From Sulfurimonas sp. (GTDB lineage: Bacteria > Campylobacterota > Campylobacteria > Campylobacterales > Sulfurimonadaceae), in assembly GCA_026987995.1 (NCBI GenBank), contig JALSMC010000302.1:1-6549 (forward strand): 6,549 bases of DNA, in the 5' to 3' direction. The notes below the pieces were generated by a model. That model did no database searches. It saw only the letters and a program-made list of their open reading frames with translations, and was not told the DNA's origin. The translations under genes were made by a program, and so were the position numbers. This document shows positions 4,939 through 6,549 of this stretch, one piece after another. Positions within the stretch are counted from its first letter, which is position 1. Every line of letters starts with the position of its first letter.

Positions 4939-6549
4939 ATTTTTCTTCCTTTATAGTTTTTATTTTTAATCTTGAAGGTGTCTCTATAGGACACACTTTA
5001 TAAACAAAATCATAACGCAGTCTATGAAACTTTGCTTTTTTATCCCAAAACTCAGGATGCATAATCTCAAGTTCTTTTTCCTTAAGTACCTCTATTTTCG
5101 CTCTATTATTTTCTAAGTACTCTTCTTTATCCCATAAAAAGTCATCATCAATCTTGGAGATTGCAAAACTATGCAGTGACTCTTTATAGTTAGCATTATC
5201 AAAAACTTCATCTAACATACCCAAAGTCTTAGCTTTGCTCACTGAGATAGGTAAACACTCATTAAGTAGTCTCTGTGCCATACTCTCACCGACTCTTTTT
5301 GGTAAAGAATATGTATGGTACTCACTACCACTGAGTCCTAATGTTTTATAGTGAGGGTTAAGCACTACTCCCTCTTGTGCCACAACATAGTCACAAGCTA
5401 AACCCATGAAAACACCACCTGCTCCAGCATTTCTTGAAAACGAAGCTATGGTTACAACTTCATCTGCATAAAGTATTGCTTTGACTACATCATTCATCGC
5501 GTTTATGTTTGCCCAGCCATCTTCACCCTGCTTTTGGCTATCTTCTAAGATGTTTAAGTGTATGCCGTTAGAGAAGAAATCCTCTCCTCCCATAAGTACT
5601 AAAACATCACACTCTGATTTGAGATATTCAATGGCATATTTCAGGCGAATGCATTGTCCTGTACTCATAGCACCATTATGAAAATTAAAATAGAGATAGG
5701 CTACATTGTCTTGTATCTCCATACTCACCTCATGGAATGTTTCATAGCTCTTGTCAAAGATAAGTGGGATTCTTTCCTCTTTTATACCTTGTAGCTTCTC
5801 TTTGAGTACATAAGTCGCAGGAAGTTTAAAGCTATTTGAAACTTTGAGATGGCTAATCCACACAGCCCCATCTATAGTTCCCAGACAAATTGCTCCATCG
5901 CGTTTAGCGAGAATCTCTTTATGTTTTCCGCTTAGCTTCTCCTCTTTATGTACACCATAAAGATAACAAGTCACTCCTAAAATCTCATCTAACACACCTG
6001 GAAAAGAGTCTGAGAAATAAATCTTCTCTATCACAGTTTGAGTCGTATCCTTTGACCAGTCAATAGAGCGCTCTTTTTGTGTAATTCTTTTATGTATAGG
6101 GTTTAACTCTTGTGCCACATAACTATCTTCTTCTATATTTTTAAATAGTTTCTCAAGTGCATCAAGTGAGGCACTTACTATCTCTTGTCTATAGAGTGAG
6201 GCCTTGTATGTTTGTCTGACTTTAAAATGCTCTTGTGCATATATATTACCACCATCATACTCACTATTTGCTCTGAGAACCACTACTCCCCACTTTTGTG
6301 TATGGCTTTTGAGTGCATACTCTAAAGAGTTAGGACCTCTATCACCTCGTGGACCAGGGTGAAAGATATAGACAGGGTAGTTTTCATAAATATCTGCCGA
6401 GATATAGCTTTTTAAAAAAGGGCAAAGTATGAGGTCTGGGTTAAAAGAGTCTATCTCCTCAAGAGTTTGCCTCTCATCTCTACTAAAACAGACTGATACT
6501 TCATGCAACTCATCTTTTAGTTTCGTATAAACAGCTTGCGTTTGAGAGT
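4931..6549 (-). CDS. hypX: HypX (HoxX), CO-ligand synthase for [NiFe]-hydrogenase (5' end missing)
   Basis: HypX makes the active-site CO ligand under oxic or microoxic conditions: the N-terminal domain takes formyl from N10-formyl-tetrahydrofolate and passes it to CoA, and the C-terminal crotonase-like domain decarbonylates formyl-CoA. The frame stays open to the right edge. Upstream of 6508 it reads SQTQAVYTKLKDE, which fits the usual HypX beginning, so the TTG at 6508 is not the start and about a dozen residues are missing. Visible residues number 538. The formyltransferase signature HPGPRGDRGPNSLEYAL is at 6361-6311, followed by EYDGGNIYA. The crotonase half shows GGEDFFSNGIHLNILE, RNAGAGGVFMGLACD and NPHYKTLGLSGSEY followed by LPKRVG. 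All are family hallmarks, so the enzyme looks intact. It overlaps hypA by eight bases, and its promoter lies outside the window. Confidence 0.96.
   Translation of the reverse strand, partial: SQTQAVYTKLKDELHEVSVCFSRDERQTLEEIDSFNPDLILCPFLKSYISADIYENYPVYIFHPGPRGDRGPNSLEYALKSHTQKWGVVVLRANSEYDGGNIYAQEHFKVRQTYKASLYRQEIVSASLDALEKLFKNIEEDSYVAQELNPIHKRITQKERSIDWSKDTTQTVIEKIYFSDSFPGVLDEILGVTCYLYGVHKEEKLSGKHKEILAKRDGAICLGTIDGAVWISHLKVSNSFKLPATYVLKEKLQGIKEERIPLIFDKSYETFHEVSMEIQDNVAYLYFNFHNGAMSTGQCIRLKYAIEYLKSECDVLVLMGGEDFFSNGIHLNILEDSQKQGEDGWANINAMNDVVKAILYADEVVTIASFSRNAGAGGVFMGLACDYVVAQEGVVLNPHYKTLGLSGSEYHTYSLPKRVGESMAQRLLNECLPISVSKAKTLGMLDEVFDNANYKESLHSFAISKIDDDFLWDKEEYLENNRAKIEVLKEKELEIMHPEFWDKKAKFHRLRYDFVYKVCPIETPSRLKIKTIKEEKYA

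Noticed and set aside
5481..5681. 66-residue plus-strand frame opposite hypX
   Set aside because: It lies antisense to the crotonase core of hypX and has no recognisable features.
4931..6508. hypX beginning at the TTG at 6508
   Set aside because: The frame is open to the window edge and the upstream residues match the typical HypX N-terminus, so the gene is cut by the window.

Overview
The window is AT-rich, densely packed bacterial DNA. Its TATAAT -10 elements lack clear -35 boxes. It combines gatA, a hydrogenase maturation protease, HypA, HypX and ModA-like periplasmic binding machinery. This fits a hydrogen-oxidising Campylobacterota (Epsilonproteobacteria), most like Sulfurimonas or a relative. 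The lineage call is inferred from gene style and protein similarity recalled from memory, not from a search.

Left part (1-1230): the 3' end of an unrecognised gene is followed by a gene for a secreted ABC-type solute-binding protein. That gene has a good -10 element, Shine-Dalgarno sequence and ATG. Its reading frame breaks inside the signal peptide at a run of four A's, and adding one A restores a full-length 322-residue precursor. It ends in a hairpin terminator. A 17-bp perfect direct repeat brackets the gene.

Middle (1231-3050): gatA, encoding the amidase subunit of the Asp-tRNA(Asn)/Glu-tRNA(Gln) amidotransferase, has its own promoter. Its stop codon overlaps the start of a four-helix membrane protein of uncertain function.

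Right part (3051-6549) is a hydrogenase-maturation region made of two convergent units. On the + strand, a perfect extended -10 drives a HupD/HybD-type [NiFe]-hydrogenase maturation endopeptidase, followed by a 44-residue single-span membrane protein. On the - strand, hypX (5' end outside the window), hypA and a DUF695-RraB fusion gene form a tightly packed operon. HypX supplies the active-site CO from formyl-tetrahydrofolate, HypA delivers nickel, and the protease trims the large subunit after metal insertion. The two units meet at a hairpin that probably ends both transcripts. No hydrogenase structural genes lie in the window.

No CRISPR array, tRNA, rRNA or insertion sequence was seen. The most useful points are the frameshifted binding protein and its flanking repeat, the small membrane protein, and the RraB-domain gene inside the hydrogenase maturation operon.
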